This document shows positions 17,320 to 25,864 of a stretch of 32,432 nucleotides of DNA, one piece after another. The stretch's first letter is position 1. Each line of letters opens with the position of its first letter. The notes under the pieces are model-generated. The model had not been told where the DNA came from. It searched no databases and saw nothing but the letters and a program-made list of their open reading frames with translations. Origin of the DNA: Paludibacter sp. (GTDB taxonomy: Bacteria; Bacteroidota; Bacteroidia; Bacteroidales; Paludibacteraceae); contig JAIFKX010000234.1 in NCBI GenBank assembly GCA_020049335.1, positions 1-32,432 of the forward strand, written 5' to 3'. A program made the translations under genes and the position numbers.

Positions 17320-17979
17320 ATGAAGCTAATAAAATACCTATTTCTGTTTTATTTCCTATTTATTGTAACCATTCAAAGCAAGGCAAATCCGAACGACTCC
17401 ATATCGACTAAATATGCCAAAGGCGAATTTGTAACCTTTTGCCAACTTAGCATTTCTGCCAATGATAGCATTACAAATGAAGTAGTTAACTTATTTGTAA
17501 AACAAATGTGTAATGACATTCGTGGACTTTTTAAATGGGGGTTGAAAGATATGGGATTGGCAAATGAGAAAGATGAATTGATAATTTTCGATTTCAAAGA
17601 AACGAGCTACAACAAGCAAACTGGCATAATAAAAGGAACTGGAGATGTGCATGTAACGGGTATTACTACTTTCAGAAATCTCAGCATGGACACCAAACTG
17701 ACACAACGAAGCTTTAAGGGCGGACGCCGCGAAGTGCGTTTGGATTTAGCCACACCCAATCCTTTTGTACGAAATTTGAGAAGTTCGTTTTATTTTGTAC
17801 CCAAAGCTACACACCGAAATGGCTATCTTCAGGTTACTACCAATATTGAGTTTGCATGGTTTTTTAATGTTTTTATAACGCAAAAAACCTATAAAACCAT
17901 TTTGGAATGGCGAATAAGGCAAATGCTGAAAAACATCAAAGAGGAGTCGGAAAAAAGAACGAAGATGTTGGGGAAATAA
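17320..17979 (+). CDS. Secreted or periplasmic protein of unknown function
   Basis: 219 residues. N-terminal signal peptide (MKLIKYLFLFYFLFIVTIQS, then KANPNDS). The remainder is a compact mixed domain: YAKGEFVTFCQLSISANDSI, DELIIFDFKETSYNKQTGIIKGTGDVHVTG and RREVRLDLATPNPFVRNLRSS. It ends in a basic, amphipathic helix (LEWRIRQMLKNIKEESEKRTKML). I do not recognise a family. Upstream is the divergent secreted protein gene, and downstream tcdA converges with a 60-base gap that has no obvious terminator. Confidence 0.65.
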   Translation: MKLIKYLFLFYFLFIVTIQSKANPNDSISTKYAKGEFVTFCQLSISANDSITNEVVNLFVKQMCNDIRGLFKWGLKDMGLANEKDELIIFDFKETSYNKQTGIIKGTGDVHVTGITTFRNLSMDTKLTQRSFKGGRREVRLDLATPNPFVRNLRSSFYFVPKATHRNGYLQVTTNIEFAWFFNVFITQKTYKTILEWRIRQMLKNIKEESEKRTKMLGK

Positions 17980-18039
17980 GAGAATGCAATGTTTTGATTT
18001 TTGCTGATTATACATCTAAAAATATTCTTTACAACGTTC

Positions 18040-18843
18040 TTAGCAATCCTCTTTTTCAATAGCTTGAATAACCAATCCAGCTATGGTCATGCCGAACATT
18101 GCTGGCATGTACGAAGTTGTACCATTAATTTTTGCTTTCAAGCTGCACCATTCGTGGTCGACTAAATCAGGGTCGCCCGGCCCATGAGTTGATTTTGGGC
18201 ACATACATTTATCGGTACCACAGGAGTCGTTTTCGCCTTTGTTTTGCAAAAATTCATCGCTATAAACGCACATAAATTTTTTGCCTGTTCCGCCAATTTT
18301 TTTTATTCGCTTACGCAATATTGCACCCAACGGACAGCCTTCCACTTTCCAAAATTCCGCTACTTTTATACGTGTAGGATCCATTTTGAGTGCAGCACCC
18401 ATCGACGAAAAGAAGGTTGCGTTTGTTTTAGTAGCCGATTGTATCAAATGAATTTTGTTCGAAAGACTATCAATGCCGTCAATAATAAAATCGTAGGAAT
18501 CCAGTTTGAACATTTCTGAATTTTCGGGTGAGTAAATCATTTGTAAATCAATGATTTCGGCTTTTGGATTAATTTCTAACAAACGAGCTTTTAGCACATC
18601 GGTTTTTACTTTTCCTACAGTTTGGGTAGTTGCCATCAACTGGCGGTTGATGTTGGTGATGCATACGCGGTCGGAATCTACAATAGTTAAATGTCCGATA
18701 CCTGAGCGAATCAAACTTTCGGCACACCAGCTTCCCACACCACCAATTCCAAAAATAATAACACGCTTTTCGGCAGCACGCTCTATAAAGCTTTTTCCAA
18801 GAAGCAGTTGCGTGCGTTGGAAAATTCCTTTTTCAATTCCCAT
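18040..18843 (-). CDS. tcdA: tRNA threonylcarbamoyladenosine dehydratase (TcdA/CsdL)
   Basis: 267 residues. A ThiF/E1-like enzyme that uses ATP to cyclise t6A at position 37 of ANN-decoding tRNAs to ct6A. The Rossmann ATP-binding motif IFGIGGVGSWCAESLIRSG (about 30-48) is followed by DSDRVCITNINRQ, the arginine-containing motif of this family. The later part has GCPLGAILRKRIKKIGG, a cysteine-rich stretch (SCGTDKCMCPK) and the C-terminal SYMPAMFGMTIAGLVIQAI. Its ATG overlaps the stop codon of the upstream methyltransferase gene (TAATG), indicating translational coupling. Confidence 0.93.
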   Translation of the reverse strand: MGIEKGIFQRTQLLLGKSFIERAAEKRVIIFGIGGVGSWCAESLIRSGIGHLTIVDSDRVCITNINRQLMATTQTVGKVKTDVLKARLLEINPKAEIIDLQMIYSPENSEMFKLDSYDFIIDGIDSLSNKIHLIQSATKTNATFFSSMGAALKMDPTRIKVAEFWKVEGCPLGAILRKRIKKIGGTGKKFMCVYSDEFLQNKGENDSCGTDKCMCPKSTHGPGDPDLVDHEWCSLKAKINGTTSYMPAMFGMTIAGLVIQAIEKEDC

Positions 18844-19583
18844 TAGTCTATAAAAAGTTCTTTTTGTTTTGTTTTAGTTTCAGAAATTCTATTAGTCGCA
18901 ATTTCGCAAAATTCGGCACTCAGTTCGAAGCCTATGAAATTACGATTCAGTATTTTAGCTGCAACGGCAGTACTTCCCGAACCCATAAATGGGTCGAGAA
19001 CAAGGTCTCCTTCGTTGCTGCTGATTTCGATAAAAGGTATGCACACTTTAAGCGGCTTTTGCGTTTTGTGTTTGGTGCGTTCTTTACCCATGCAAATTGG
19101 CGATTGAATAAAATTGTGCATTTCGTTCACCGGTTTGTGATTCCATGTTTTGGGTGTACCTTTGGAAAAATGAACCAACATTTCCATGCTATTTGCATAC
19201 ATTTTGCGGGTATAGATAGCCGGAAAAGGATTTGTTTTGTGCCAATGAATCACTTTACGGAACTGAAAACCAACACGTTCGACCATACGATTGAGGTACG
19301 AAACAAAATCGTCGCCACACCACAAATAACCTACCGCACCCGGCTTACACACGCGATAACATTCTATCAATACAGCTTCTAAAAACTGCAAATAAGCCTC
19401 TTCCGATTCAAAACCATCGAAATCAAACTCAGTAACCACATCTTTGTGATTTTTAAGCCCTTGCACATTCTGAGCCCGATATTGATAGTAAGGAGGGTCA
19501 GTAAAAATTAAATCGACACACGCATCAGGCATGGCGCGCAAACCATCGAGGCACGATTGATTATGTATAATGTTGATTTGCAT
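18843..19583 (-). CDS. Orphan beta-class DNA methyltransferase (N6-adenine or N4-cytosine)
   Basis: 246 residues. Motif IV is DPPYYQ (D29-Y32), which marks amino-group methylation (adenine N6 or cytosine N4). The SAM-binding motif I, DPFMGSGSTAVAAK (about 197-210), comes later, and the order IV...I defines the beta class. KTQKP (about 173-177) precedes motif I as usual. No restriction endonuclease or specificity gene is adjacent. The stop codon overlaps the tcdA start by one base, so the two are made together. Upstream (19584-19790) are a degraded palindromic element and an 11-base tandem repeat. The recognition sequence cannot be read from the protein. Orphan enzymes of this type often have regulatory roles or come from mobile elements. 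Confidence 0.9.
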   Translation of the reverse strand: MQINIIHNQSCLDGLRAMPDACVDLIFTDPPYYQYRAQNVQGLKNHKDVVTEFDFDGFESEEAYLQFLEAVLIECYRVCKPGAVGYLWCGDDFVSYLNRMVERVGFQFRKVIHWHKTNPFPAIYTRKMYANSMEMLVHFSKGTPKTWNHKPVNEMHNFIQSPICMGKERTKHKTQKPLKVCIPFIEISSNEGDLVLDPFMGSGSTAVAAKILNRNFIGFELSAEFCEIATNRISETKTKQKELFID

Positions 19584-19607
19584 ATATTTTAACTTAATAA
19601 TTTTTTA

Positions 19608-19690
19608 ACTGCCCCAAGCCCCTCCCGTCTGCGTCGGGATAAATTGCGGGGTGTTGATTAGTATCGTCTCTGATGATTAAATTTTAAAGC
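19608..19690. repeat. Degenerate copy of the interspersed palindromic element, with a nested hairpin
   Basis: Starts with the left arm CTGCCCCAAGCCCC as in copies 1 and 2, then contains a separate short hairpin TCCCG...CGGGA (19623-19639), then GTGTTGATTAGTATCG (compare GTGAATTAGTACCG in copy 2) and TTTTAAAGC. The right arm is decayed. Confidence 0.55.
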
Positions 19691-19699
19691 TTCTAATCT

Positions 19700-19786
19700 T
19701 AATAACCCAATAACCACCTAATAACTACCTAATAACTACCTAATAACTACTTAATAACCCAATAACCACTTAATAACCTAATAACC
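19700..19786. repeat. Tandem repeat of an 8-11-base unit (TAATAACTACC)
   Basis: About nine units: TAATAACCC, AATAACCACC, TAATAACTACC (twice), TAATAACTAC, TAATAACCC, AATAACCAC and TAATAACC (twice). The last units overlap the 3' end of meaB and encode its final residues LLGY and the stop codon. Confidence 0.85.
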
Positions 19787-20879
19787 TTTTATTATATTCG
19801 TCTAATAAATTTTTCGCAGCAATAAACGAACTTTTTTTATTCGAAAGAACGTCATTTTCAGCTTCAATTAATAATTTTTTTATCGTTTTATTTTGATAAA
19901 AATTAGATTTTAAGTGGTCGTTTATCGATTCGTACATCCAGTATTTCGATTGCGAATTTCGTTTTTTGTCGAAAAAGCCATTTGCTTTTGTAAATGTAGC
20001 AAAATTTTGCACCATTTGCCATACTTCGGCTATTCCATTACCCTCAATAGATGAGCATGTTACAGCTTCGGACAACCAACCCGATTCGGCTGAAGGAAAA
20101 AGATGCAATGCATTTTGAAATTGTGCCCTTGCCACATCGGCTTTTTCGCGGTTACTGCCGTCGCATTTGTTTATAGCTATGCCGTCGGCCATTTCCATTA
20201 TGCCACGTTTTATTCCTTGCAATTCGTCGCCACCTCCAGTGAGTTGAATAAGCAAAAAGAAATCGACCATCGAATGAACAGCCGTTTCGGACTGACCCAC
20301 TCCAACCGTTTCTACAAAAATTGTATCGAAACCAGCAGCTTCGCAGAGCACAATACTTTCGCGCGTTTTGCGGGCTACACCACCAAGTGAACCTGCCGAT
20401 GGCGAAGGACGAATAAAGGCATTTTTTGCAACCGAAAGTTCTTCCATGCGCGTTTTGTCCCCTAAAATACTCCCTTTGGAACGTTCGCTACTTGGGTCGA
20501 TGGCCAAAACAGCTAATTTTTGTCCGTCTCGAATCAATTTCATACCAAGCGCTTCGATAAAAGTGCTTTTGCCAGCGCCCGGAACGCCAGTAATCCCCAA
20601 CCGAATGGATTTTCCGGTATAAGGTAAACATTTTTCTATTACCTCTTGTGCTAACTGTTGGTGTTCGGGTAGCGAACTTTCAACTAAGGTAACTGCTTGA
20701 CTCAGAATGGCTATATTGCCACTTAAAATACCTGAAAGAAACTCGTCGGAAGTTAGCTGTTGGCGCTTGCGGCGCGTTTGCCGATATGGATTTACAGCCG
20801 GAAGCGACTCCACGCCTTCGTTTACGCTAAGACCTTTGTAGCTTGGGTTATTTTCGGGATGTTGATGTGGATTTTGCAC
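19770..20879 (-). CDS. meaB: Methylmalonyl-CoA mutase-associated GTPase MeaB
   Basis: 369 residues. A G3E-family P-loop GTPase that loads and protects the adenosylcobalamin of methylmalonyl-CoA mutase. Walker A GVPGAGKST (98-106), the switch and metal region DPSSERSKGSILGDKTRM, ETVGVGQSE (about 190-198), QLTGGGDELQGIKRGIMEMAD and the guanine motif NKCD (237-240) are all present. The mutase subunits are not in the window. The last residues (LLGY) and stop lie inside a tandem repeat, so the original C-terminus may have been altered. The enzyme fits a succinate/propionate pathway. Confidence 0.95.
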   Translation of the reverse strand: MQNPHQHPENNPSYKGLSVNEGVESLPAVNPYRQTRRKRQQLTSDEFLSGILSGNIAILSQAVTLVESSLPEHQQLAQEVIEKCLPYTGKSIRLGITGVPGAGKSTFIEALGMKLIRDGQKLAVLAIDPSSERSKGSILGDKTRMEELSVAKNAFIRPSPSAGSLGGVARKTRESIVLCEAAGFDTIFVETVGVGQSETAVHSMVDFFLLIQLTGGGDELQGIKRGIMEMADGIAINKCDGSNREKADVARAQFQNALHLFPSAESGWLSEAVTCSSIEGNGIAEVWQMVQNFATFTKANGFFDKKRNSQSKYWMYESINDHLKSNFYQNKTIKKLLIEAENDVLSNKKSSFIAAKNLLDEYNKRLLGY

Positions 20880-20923
20880 GCTGATTTATCAACTATAAAT
20901 GTATAAATAGAAAGTGTTTTTTA

Positions 20924-20959
20924 TAAAAAATAAAAAGCCAGGTAAATTCAGACCCGGCT
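20924..20959 (-). terminator. Terminator of the DUF1573 gene
   Basis: The minus strand has AGCCGGGT (complement of 20952-20959) and ACCTGGCT (complement of 20936-20943), an 8-bp stem with one mismatch and an 8-base loop, followed by TTTTTATTTTTT. It is 22 bases past the stop codon. Confidence 0.75.
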
Positions 20960-20981
20960 CGACAGCTTCAATAAAAAATAA

Positions 20982-22073
20982 TTATTTTTTTATTTTCCAG
21001 TTGAGCACCAATATAATAAAAGAATTATCGGGGTCGTTAGTTTGGATGGTAATCGATTTTTTATATTCGCCTTCGGGCAAATTTGTTGCATTAAGACCAA
21101 AACTGATATGACCAGTTTTACCACCTCCAATTGTTAATTTAGGTTGGTTAATGGCAATTTCTTTGTTGTTATTTATTATTCTGCGAATGGCAAGAGAGCT
21201 AATTCCTTTGTTGCTGATTTTAAATTGAGCATTTTTTTTAGAGCCTTTTTTTACGTCACCAAAGTTTACAGTTCTACCTGTCGATTCAAAAATCGGAGCT
21301 TTTCTTTTTTGGTCGGGTGTAAGTTTGCTAAAATCTTCGATAATATTCGAATAAACTTGCAATTGATAATCTTGTGTGAATTTTTTTTCGCCATTTAACG
21401 CTACATAAACTTCGTCGGAAAGTGGTCCCCATTGATTGCATTGATTTGAGTTGAGTGTAAAGCTAATTTTACCTTCGGAGTTGGGCTCCAAAACTTGGGG
21501 AGTAACAGTTGCTGTAATGTATGCCGGCAGGTTTTCGATGGTTGGTCGAATACTTTTTGCGCCTGAATTTTGTATTTGAATATTACGTAATTGTAATTTT
21601 CCTTTGTCAACGTTGTTCATTTGAATAGCTTTCGCACTCAATCGCAAATCGCCCATTATCACAGGGTACTGACTTGAAGAGCCATTTTGAGCACTTTCTT
21701 TCGGAATTACTTCACCTCTAATTGTCAGGTTTACAGCTTCTTCAGACGAGTTACTATAAACAGTAATTGTTTTGGTAAAAGCACCTGGGCGACCTAATGG
21801 ATTATATGTTACTGTAATTGACCCTTTTTTGCCTGGTTCAATAGGTTCCTTAGTCCAAGTAGGAGTGGTGCAACCACACGAAGCTTGCACGCGGCTAACA
21901 ACCATGGGTGCATTGCCTTTATTCGTAAAATTAAATATGATAGTAGCTTTGCCGTCTTCTTCATTAATTTTGCCAAAGTCGTGGCTGTTTTTTTCAAATG
22001 TAATGACGGGCTTTTGAGCCGAAAGCATTGAAAATGTTAGCAATGCTATAAATAGAAAACTGAATTTTCTCAT
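20982..22073 (-). CDS. Secreted DUF1573 domain protein (Ig-like/HYDIN-type repeats)
   Basis: 363 residues. Signal peptide MRKFSFLFIALLTFSMLSA, cut before QKP. The first domain (about 22-125) is DUF1573: HDFGKINEEDGKATIIFNFTN, the characteristic SCGCTTPTW motif, and GKKGSITVTYNPLGRPGAFTKTITVYSN. Two further domains of similar beta-sandwich type follow. The third repeats the pattern VNFGDVKKGSKKNAQFKISNKG and ends in LPEGEYKKSITIQTNDPDNSFIILVLNWKIKK. Such proteins sit in the periplasm of Bacteroidetes; the molecular role is not known. A -7 box (minus, 22115-22122) and a terminator make it a single-gene unit. Confidence 0.9.
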   Translation of the reverse strand: MRKFSFLFIALLTFSMLSAQKPVITFEKNSHDFGKINEEDGKATIIFNFTNKGNAPMVVSRVQASCGCTTPTWTKEPIEPGKKGSITVTYNPLGRPGAFTKTITVYSNSSEEAVNLTIRGEVIPKESAQNGSSSQYPVIMGDLRLSAKAIQMNNVDKGKLQLRNIQIQNSGAKSIRPTIENLPAYITATVTPQVLEPNSEGKISFTLNSNQCNQWGPLSDEVYVALNGEKKFTQDYQLQVYSNIIEDFSKLTPDQKRKAPIFESTGRTVNFGDVKKGSKKNAQFKISNKGISSLAIRRIINNNKEIAINQPKLTIGGGKTGHISFGLNATNLPEGEYKKSITIQTNDPDNSFIILVLNWKIKK

Positions 22074-22114
22074 AACGAAATATTTTTATGAATGAATAAT
22101 TTTAGTTGATGATG

Positions 22115-22122
22115 CAAAAGTA
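22115..22122 (-). promoter_or_regulatory. Promoter -7 box of the DUF1573 gene
   Basis: The minus strand reads TACTTTTG followed by CATC, identical to the box of the carboxyltransferase gene. It lies 42 bases before the ATG. Confidence 0.55.
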
Positions 22123-22176
22123 AAGAAAAAGCTATAAATGAGCTATAAACGGAATTAATTTTTCAGAAAAAATGGT

Positions 22177-22791
22177 TTAATTATCGTTAATTGTCGAATT
22201 CTCTATTTTGTCTTCTATTCTGTTTTTGTTCTCTGATTTTGATTTTTCAAAACCAAAGAAATCGGATATTTTTTCGCTTAGCCACGAAATGCCTACAAAA
22301 TATAAACTAATTGAAAATACCCACATTATATAAAATAAGAAGGTGCTTTCTGGTTTAAAAATGCCATTTTCGAAGTTGCCATTTAATGGTTTATTTGTGA
22401 AAATAAAATCAATTAAATATTGCCCATGATAGCCTAAATAACGTAATCCTAGGTGCGAAATGGTTGTTTCGAAATGAACACCTCCTACAAATTTTAGTCC
22501 AGATAAAAAAGCTATATGAAGAGCCAAAAATTGAAAAGCTCCAAAAGCCAACCAGCTTATATTTTTGTTTTTAAGAAAAAAATAAGCAGTTCCAAAACAT
22601 AAGCCAAATAGCAATGATTGAATTAAAAGAGGTATAATAAATTCATTCCGAATGCTTTCGAGGAAAATGAAATTTTCTTTCAATATTATTTTGCTAAACC
22701 ACAAGCCAAATAGGTTGAGCGAAAAATTAAGCATTGTCCAAAATAACAATCTGTTACCAATATGGTAAATGATGGGTTTATTTAGTTGCAT
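22177..22791 (-). CDS. Multi-pass membrane protein of unknown function
   Basis: 204 residues with about four membrane segments: LLFWTMLNFSLNLFGLWFS, IPLLIQSLLFGLCFGTAYFF, WLAFGAFQFLALHIAFLSGL and FLFYIMWVFSISLYFVGISW. The C-terminal tail (about 185-204) is charged and disordered-looking (EKSKSENKNRIEDKIENS). I do not recognise a family. It starts 17 bases after the stop codon of the helicase gene upstream on the same strand, so co-transcription is likely, though it is probably unrelated to helicase function. Confidence 0.7.
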   Translation of the reverse strand: MQLNKPIIYHIGNRLLFWTMLNFSLNLFGLWFSKIILKENFIFLESIRNEFIIPLLIQSLLFGLCFGTAYFFLKNKNISWLAFGAFQFLALHIAFLSGLKFVGGVHFETTISHLGLRYLGYHGQYLIDFIFTNKPLNGNFENGIFKPESTFLFYIMWVFSISLYFVGISWLSEKISDFFGFEKSKSENKNRIEDKIENSTINDN

Positions 22792-22808
22792 AAAATAAAT
22801 TATAAATT

Positions 22809-24041
22809 TTACCTTCTTCCGTCGGGTTTGCGACGTTTGAAATTGCCTTTTCCTGCTGAAAATTTTTTGTGCCCAAAACGATTTTTTTCAGGGTTGTATT
22901 CGGGTGCTTCGCCCAACTCAGCAGGCAATGGAATTTTAAAAATATCTTTTTCTAAAAATGTTTCTATTTGTTTAAACTTATATTGTTCTTCGGTCGAAAC
23001 AAAAGTGATAGACATACCTTCGGCACTTGCACGGGCTGTACGACCTATGCGGTGCACATAATCTTCGGCATCGTGTGGCACATCGTAGTTAATTACCAGC
23101 GAAATATCATCGATATCAATGCCTCGCGAAACAATATCGGTTGCTACCAAAATGCTAACGCGGTTGTTGCGAAACTCATGCATAATGTGTTCACGCTGCG
23201 ATTGGTCAAGGTCGGAGTGCATTTCGCCTACCGAAAGTCCCATTTGTCGGAAAGTTTTGGTTAATTCCTTCACTTTGATTTTCGAACCCGAAAAAATAAT
23301 GACCTTGTTGGGTGTTTGTTCTACAAATAAATGGCGTACAATAGCATGTTTTTGAGCTTCGTGACAAATATAAGCTGTTTGCATAATACTCTCGGGCGGC
23401 CGCGAAACAGCAATTTTAACCTCAGCAGGGTCGTTCAATATTGTTTTGGCTAATTGACGAATTTTGGGTGGCATGGTCGCCGAAAACATAATTGTTTGTC
23501 GTGTTTTTGGCAACCGATTGACAACCTGCATTATATCATCAAAAAATCCCATGTCCAACATACGATCAGCTTCGTCTAAAATAAAATATTTTACTTCCGA
23601 AAAGTCAATTTCGTACAAGTTTAGGTGCGATAATAATCGACCAGGAGTTGCTATAACCACATCGGCACCATTTTGAAGTCCACGTCTTTGAGTTTCCCAG
23701 GCTGTGGCATCGTTTCCGCCATAAACAGCTACCGACGAGAAGCTTGTGAAATATGAAAAACCTTCCATTTGCTGGTCAATTTGTTGCGCCAGCTCGCGGG
23801 TAGGTGCCATAATAATGGCGTTAACTTTGTTTTCGGCATGTGTTTCCGATTGCAAGTTGTGTAAGAGTGGTAAAATAAAAGCAGCTGTTTTTCCAGTTCC
23901 TGTTTGTGCACAAGCAATAACATCACGTTTTGCAAGTATCACAGGTATTGTTTCAGCTTGAACGGGTGTTGCTTCGGTAAAGTTCATGGCTTCAAGCCCC
24001 TGCTGAACTTCATCGCAAAGTGCTAATTCGTCGAATCGCAT
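22809..24041 (-). CDS. DEAD-box RNA helicase, RhlE-like
   Basis: 410 residues. It has the full set of DEAD-box motifs in order: Q motif (TPVQAETIPVIL), Walker A AQTGTGKT (45-52), PTRELA (Ia), DEAD (156-159), SAT (187-189), the second RecA-like domain with VATDIVSRGIDID, and HRIGRTAR (VI). The tail after the core is short and basic (KNRFGHKKFSAGKGNFKRRKPDGRR), as in RhlE-type enzymes that bind structured RNA. The likely role is ribosome assembly or RNA turnover. A promoter lies at 24093-24100, and the leader contains a 7-bp hairpin (24056-24073). Confidence 0.93.
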   Translation of the reverse strand: MRFDELALCDEVQQGLEAMNFTEATPVQAETIPVILAKRDVIACAQTGTGKTAAFILPLLHNLQSETHAENKVNAIIMAPTRELAQQIDQQMEGFSYFTSFSSVAVYGGNDATAWETQRRGLQNGADVVIATPGRLLSHLNLYEIDFSEVKYFILDEADRMLDMGFFDDIMQVVNRLPKTRQTIMFSATMPPKIRQLAKTILNDPAEVKIAVSRPPESIMQTAYICHEAQKHAIVRHLFVEQTPNKVIIFSGSKIKVKELTKTFRQMGLSVGEMHSDLDQSQREHIMHEFRNNRVSILVATDIVSRGIDIDDISLVINYDVPHDAEDYVHRIGRTARASAEGMSITFVSTEEQYKFKQIETFLEKDIFKIPLPAELGEAPEYNPEKNRFGHKKFSAGKGNFKRRKPDGRR

Positions 24042-24092
24042 ATTTTTTTGTTTTAATTACTCGTTTGAGTAATATTTTGGATAGAATTTTTA

Positions 24093-24100
24093 CAAAGATA
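24093..24100 (-). promoter_or_regulatory. Promoter -7 box of the helicase gene
   Basis: The minus strand reads TATCTTTG, matching TAnnTTTG, about 52 bases before the ATG and only 8 bases from the end of pyrF. The transcript leader includes the hairpin ATTACTC-gttt-GAGTAAT (24056-24073). Confidence 0.55.
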
Positions 24101-24107
24101 GCTAAAA

Positions 24108-24944
24108 TTAAATCAACTCTTTTTGTTTTAGAATAAATTCCATTTCAGATTGTACTTTTGCAGCTTCTTTGCGGGCGGCTTGAGCATAATCTGTTTCGCT
24201 CGATGCGTAAATAATTTGACGTGATGAATTTACTAATAAGCCACACGAACTGTTCAAACCGTATTTGCAAACCTCCTCTAAGCTTCCGCCTTGAGCACCA
24301 ACGCCCGGAACTAGCAGAAAATGTTCTGGAATAATAGCGCGTACATCGGTAAGCATTTCGGCTTTGGTAGCTCCTACTACATACATCATATTGTCTACTG
24401 TACCCCAACCAAGCGAAGTTTTCAATACTTTTTCGAATAAGCGTTCGCCGGTTTCGGCATCGCGCATAAACTGAAAATCGAAAGCACCTTTATTGGAAGT
24501 TAATGCCAACAATGTAACCCATTTTCCTTCGTAAGTGAGAAAAGGAGTAACCGAATCCTCGCCCATATAAGGCGCTACGGTTACCGAATCTACATCCATT
24601 ACACCCAAAAAAGTGCTGGCATACATGGCCGACGTGTTTCCAATATCGCCACGCTTGGCATCGGCAATAATAAATTGGTCGGGATATTTTGTGCGAATAT
24701 ATTCCACCGTGCGCTCCAAAACGTCCCAGCCTTGCAAGCCTAAGCTTTCGTAGAAAGCCAAATTGGGTTTGTAAGCCACACAAAGGTCGGCAGTAGCATC
24801 AATTATGGCTTTGTTAAATGCAAAAATTGGGTCGTCTGACTCGTCGAAAAGAAACTCCGGAATTTTGGTTGCATCGGTATCAAGTCCAACGCAAAGAAAT
24901 GATTTTTTGCGTTGAATATTTTCGAATAATTCTTGTTTTGTCAT
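24108..24944 (-). CDS. pyrF: Orotidine 5'-phosphate decarboxylase
   Basis: 278 residues, of the longer type found in Bacteroidetes and actinobacteria. It makes UMP from OMP in pyrimidine synthesis. The catalytic DxKxxD motif is DAKRGD (95-100), in [20 protein letters not shown]. The substrate lysine region is [12 protein letters not shown], and the phosphate-binding end reads [15 protein letters not shown]. It is downstream of the toxin-antitoxin pair and of prfA on the same strand. Confidence 0.96.
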   Translation of the reverse strand: MTKQELFENIQRKKSFLCVGLDTDATKIPEFLFDESDDPIFAFNKAIIDATADLCVAYKPNLAFYESLGLQGWDVLERTVEYIRTKYPDQFIIADAKRGDIGNTSAMYASTFLGVMDVDSVTVAPYMGEDSVTPFLTYEGKWVTLLALTSNKGAFDFQFMRDAETGERLFEKVLKTSLGWGTVDNMMYVVGATKAEMLTDVRAIIPEHFLLVPGVGAQGGSLEEVCKYGLNSSCGLLVNSSRQIIYASSETDYAQAARKEAAKVQSEMEFILKQKELI

Positions 24945-24956
24945 ATTGTATTGTAG

Positions 24957-24976
24957 AGACGTAGCATGCCGCGTCT
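24957..24976. repeat. Short quasi-palindrome between pyrF and the AbiEii-like gene
   Basis: AGACGTAGCATGCCGCGTCT is self-complementary except at two positions. Its form (AGACG...GCATGC...CGTCT) resembles short dispersed palindromes common in Bacteroidetes intergenic DNA; that comparison is from memory. Confidence 0.5.
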
Positions 24977-24992
24977 ATTTATTTAAATAATT

Positions 24993-25619
24993 TTATATCA
25001 GAAAATCGCGTACTTGTTTGCTAATAAACTTTTTTATATCGTTCCAGCTTTGTTTTTTGATTGTTTCAGGGTTTTCACTTTCGTCGGCATCTACATAGTA
25101 AGTTAATGCTTGTGGAACAGAAATACCCAACATTTGATTCGGGTATTTTTGTTTATGAAAATCTATAAAATCCTGAATTGAATATTTAGTTAAAAGCTCA
25201 GCTATATCCCAAAAATCTTTCTTTTTTCCACGTCCTAAAGCTGCTTGAACCTTCATAGCTATTAGGTCTTTGTCATCGTACAAACGAATTCCTTCCATTT
25301 CCACATTTTCAGCAATTTGAGCATGTGGATAATAAACAATATCAACTTTTACATTGTCGATAGAGCAAAATACACCCCATTTAGAAAATTTTCCTCTGTA
25401 AGTGAATTTTTCACCAAACTGATTTTCAAGCGATTTAACTACTTCTTCATTTTCAAATGGCTCAGTACAAAACAAATCAAGGTCAATTGATTTCCTATGA
25501 CCGTATTTTAATGATAAAGCTGTTCCACCTACAAGGCTAAACTTCTTTAATTCACTCATTTCCATTAATTGTTTTAATATGGAAAAAGTCCTGGGTTCAA
25601 CTGTCTGTTTTTGTAACAT
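24993..25619 (-). CDS. AbiEii/AbiGii-type nucleotidyltransferase, likely toxin
   Basis: 208 residues. The nucleotidyltransferase core is visible: FSLVGGTALSLKYGHRKSIDLDLF (28-49), with the GG and the DxD metal pair (D46, D48). MKVQAALGRGKKKDFWDIAELL (about 125-146) is the later conserved block of the AbiEii family. Toxins of this family modify tRNA or block translation by NTP transfer. The gene starts 46 bases before the end of the upstream small gene, so the two are translationally linked, as expected for a toxin and its partner. The N-terminus MLQKQTVEPRTFSILKQLM is typical of chromosomal members in Bacteroidetes, supporting the overlapping start. Confidence 0.85.
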   Translation of the reverse strand: MLQKQTVEPRTFSILKQLMEMSELKKFSLVGGTALSLKYGHRKSIDLDLFCTEPFENEEVVKSLENQFGEKFTYRGKFSKWGVFCSIDNVKVDIVYYPHAQIAENVEMEGIRLYDDKDLIAMKVQAALGRGKKKDFWDIAELLTKYSIQDFIDFHKQKYPNQMLGISVPQALTYYVDADESENPETIKKQSWNDIKKFISKQVRDFLI

Positions 25620-25864
25620 GTAAATTCAGTTATATTTTTATCAATAATTGCTGCTGCAAAAATCATGGTGTGTTCTGGTAGAAACTTGACGTTTAAAAGT
25701 GATTTTTTAACTCTTTCATCTCCATAATACCTTCTACACTGACGAATATCCTCAATATCACCACGTTCGAAAACGCGCGAAATAACAAAATCTGCTTTAT
25801 CATCAATGTCGAGTTTCTCGAAATTAACGTCCCAAAATATGCGTTTGTCGAATGTTGGTTTCAT
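25574..25864 (-). CDS. DUF6922-like small protein, likely antitoxin of the AbiEii-type pair
   Basis: 96 residues, soluble. The sequence KPTFDKRIFWDVNFEKLDIDDKADFVISRVFERGDIEDIRQCRRYYG matches small proteins encoded just upstream of AbiEii-type nucleotidyltransferases, recently named DUF6922; this is from memory. It overlaps the toxin gene by 46 bases and starts 27 bases after the prfA stop codon. By position and size it is the probable antitoxin. No helix-turn-helix of the AbiEi type is evident. Confidence 0.7.
   Translation of the reverse strand: MKPTFDKRIFWDVNFEKLDIDDKADFVISRVFERGDIEDIRQCRRYYGDERVKKSLLNVKFLPEHTMIFAAAIIDKNITEFTCYKNRQLNPGLFPY

Noticed and set aside
18864-19382. 172-codon plus-strand open frame opposite the methyltransferase
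   Set aside because: It is a shadow of the methyltransferase gene; composition is rich in F, H and R and no motif is present.
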